From: Candidatus Delongbacteria bacterium | Lineage (GTDB): Bacteria; UBA4055 | Assembly (NCBI GenBank): GCA_013139625.1 | Contig: WTAK01000309.1 | Coordinates: 1-7,133, forward strand | DNA: 7,133 nucleotides | Direction: 5' to 3' | Part shown: positions 6,067-7,133 of the stretch, piece after piece | How positions within the stretch are numbered: position 1 is the stretch's first letter | Layout of the letters: each line of letters starts with the position of its first letter | Notes under the pieces: generated by a model | Told to the model about the DNA's origin: nothing | The model's database searches: none | What the model saw: the letters and a program-made list of their open reading frames with translations, nothing else | Made by a program: the position numbers and the translations under genes

Positions 6067-6084
6067 AGTGATTAGTGATTAGTG
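6067..6084. repeat. Heptamer tandem repeat AGTGATT overlapping the end of the upstream GNAT gene
   Basis: AGTGATT occurs at 6067-6073 and 6074-6080, then a partial AGTG at 6081-6084; flanking AGTGGTC and AGTGGCT are near-matches. On the minus strand the repeat supplies the last codons (Ala-Thr-Asn-His) and the TAA stop of the GNAT gene and runs into the 39-nt gap before the DUF3010 gene. Confidence 0.8.
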
Positions 6085-6716
6085 GCTAGCTTTTTAACTT
6101 TTCGTCCATCTTCATACTCTCTCGTAATGTGCAAATACTTAAATCCCATCCGCTCCATTATTTTAATCATTCCACTATTTGAAGGATGAGTATCTGAACC
6201 TATTGATTCAAGGTTTGGGTAATCACTGAACAACTTTTTATACATATTCGCTTTTAACCATTTAGCTATACCTTTTCCTTGATAGCTTTTAGTGACTCCG
6301 ATCTGCCATTGTCTAATTGAAGTTAGATCAGCATTTATTATAAAAACTCTATTTATCCCTATGATATTTCCGTGATCATCTAAAGCTACGCAGGATAGAA
6401 TCTCTTCATTAGCTATTTCTAACTCTTTTTCCTCTTTCCTTAAATTTTCTACACTTACTTTGTAATACGGTTCTTCAATTTCAGTTGGCATTGCATTTTC
6501 AATTTCTTCTAGAACTTTTGCATAATCTTTTATTAATTCGTTAGGAATCTTAGTAAAATATTGTAATTTGATATTTTTATTCTTTTGCGAACTGACTTCA
6601 ATCCAATCATCTATAGTCTTCCAATTTACATTATCCTTCTTTAAGATATATTCTAATTCTACATTTATACATTGATTCTTATTTGTATTAATCTTATCAA
6701 TCTTATTCGATTGCAT
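6072..6716 (-). CDS. GNAT family N-acetyltransferase (possibly the C-terminal half of a tandem-GNAT protein)
   Basis: This 214-residue protein has a single recognisable GNAT domain. The core is WQIGVTKSYQGKGIAKWLKA (137-156), with the textbook Q-x-x-G-x-A acetyl-CoA loop QGKGIA at 146-151, and motif B is NSGMIKIMERMGFKYL (180-195). In relatives the position of Met187 is usually Asn. The stretch before the core, DDWIEVSSQKNKNIKLQYFT...MPTEIEEP, resembles the linker and start of the second domain in two-domain GNATs of about 300 residues, so this gene may be a one-domain derivative. Substrate unknown. The ATG lies 8 nt after the flavin reductase stop and has only a weak AGG-type site, suggesting coupling. 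The last residues (LATNH) come from a heptamer repeat, so the natural C-terminus may have been replaced. Confidence 0.9.
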   Translation of the reverse strand: MQSNKIDKINTNKNQCINVELEYILKKDNVNWKTIDDWIEVSSQKNKNIKLQYFTKIPNELIKDYAKVLEEIENAMPTEIEEPYYKVSVENLRKEEKELEIANEEILSCVALDDHGNIIGINRVFIINADLTSIRQWQIGVTKSYQGKGIAKWLKANMYKKLFSDYPNLESIGSDTHPSNSGMIKIMERMGFKYLHITREYEDGRKVKKLATNH

Positions 6717-6724
6717 AGCATTGC

Positions 6725-7133
6725 CTACTTTAATTCCTTATTCTTAAAAGCCAAATCAACCATTTCACCTACAGACCAATAACTTCCTCCATAAGCATAG
6801 ATCAATGGATCTACTTTCTTTATATCAATTCGACCATCTACAATACAAGTTTCTTCGACATAAGTTTTGACAACATCAGCTATAAATACTTCCATTTCGT
6901 TTATTTCAAAACTTTTTATTACTTTACACTCAATATTGATGCTACATTCTTCGATCATTGGAGCAGTTTCACTCTTCCCGTAGAATGATTTGAAGAATTC
7001 TGACTTATCTTTATCTTTACCAGAGACCATTCCGCAATGATCCGTTATCTTTACCATATCTGTCGAAGGTATATTGATACTGAAAGTTTGATTTTCTCGA
7101 ATTCCCAGATTTGTATGATGAGATTTTTCGGAT
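6725..7133 (-). CDS. Flavin reductase family protein / flavoredoxin (5' end outside window)
   Basis: The reading frame is open from the right edge, giving 135 residues; an in-frame ATG at 7055-7057 is internal. The edge sequence reads HTNLGIRENQTFSINIPS, then DMVKITDHCGMVSGKDKDK, then APMIEECSINIECKV, and ends with a DPLIYAYGGSYWSVGE block. This is the conserved path of the FMN-binding split-barrel flavin reductases (flavoredoxin type), including the CGxVSGKDxDK loop that contacts FMN. Family proteins are about 190 residues, so roughly 50-55 N-terminal residues lie beyond the window. The role is NAD(P)H- or ferredoxin-linked flavin reduction or electron transfer in the cytosol; the partner is unknown. 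The stop is TAG, and the next gene begins 8 nt later. Confidence 0.9.
   Translation of the reverse strand, partial: SEKSHHTNLGIRENQTFSINIPSTDMVKITDHCGMVSGKDKDKSEFFKSFYGKSETAPMIEECSINIECKVIKSFEINEMEVFIADVVKTYVEETCIVDGRIDIKKVDPLIYAYGGSYWSVGEMVDLAFKNKELK

Noticed and set aside
7055..7057. ATG at 7057 as the start of the flavin reductase
   Set aside because: The frame stays open to the window edge and the upstream residues (HTNLGIRENQTFSINIPS) are conserved family sequence, so this Met is internal.

Overview
This is an AT-rich bacterial window in which every supported gene is read leftward (minus strand). Gene packing is tight, with 1-nt and 4-nt overlaps and gaps mostly under 50 bases. Several genes have clear AGGAG-type ribosome binding sites, and one promoter has a sigma70-type TTGACA box. 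Those traits argue against Bacteroidota and fit a low-GC Bacillota or a Treponema-like spirochaete. I cannot fix the taxon, and no gene in the window is a good phylogenetic marker.

In transcription order from the right edge, block 1 (7133 to 3865) holds a flavin reductase/flavoredoxin (5' end outside the window), a GNAT acetyltransferase, a DUF3010-family protein, a second GNAT acetyltransferase, a VOC/glyoxalase-fold protein, and a SAM-dependent methyltransferase that overlaps the VOC gene by ATGA. These look like small-molecule or tRNA/metabolite modifying accessory functions. A short heptamer repeat lies between the first GNAT and the DUF3010 gene and encodes the end of the GNAT.

A 147-base gap (3718-3864) separates the blocks. 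It holds 2.4 copies of an exact 32-bp tandem repeat, followed 7 bases later by a good promoter (TTGACA, 17 bp, TACATT) that reads into block 2.

Block 2 (3717 to 1) holds an AAA_14/DUF4143 ATPase, a GrpB-family (nucleotidyltransferase-fold) protein with a GTG start, a 559-residue protein with a C-terminal DUF4209/HEPN-like RNxxxH motif, and the first 100 codons of a flavodoxin-fold protein with a compact four-cysteine motif (iron-sulfur flavoprotein-like).

The points most worth a second look are: (a) the translationally coupled GrpB-HEPN-like pair, which recalls MNT-HEPN toxin-antitoxin logic but does not match the known motifs exactly; (b) a U UUU UUA heptamer at the end of the ATPase gene, from which a -1 frame runs open for 25 more codons up to the next gene's ribosome binding site; (c) the 32-bp repeat array at the operon boundary; and (d) the very low GC of the HEPN-like gene compared with both neighbours.
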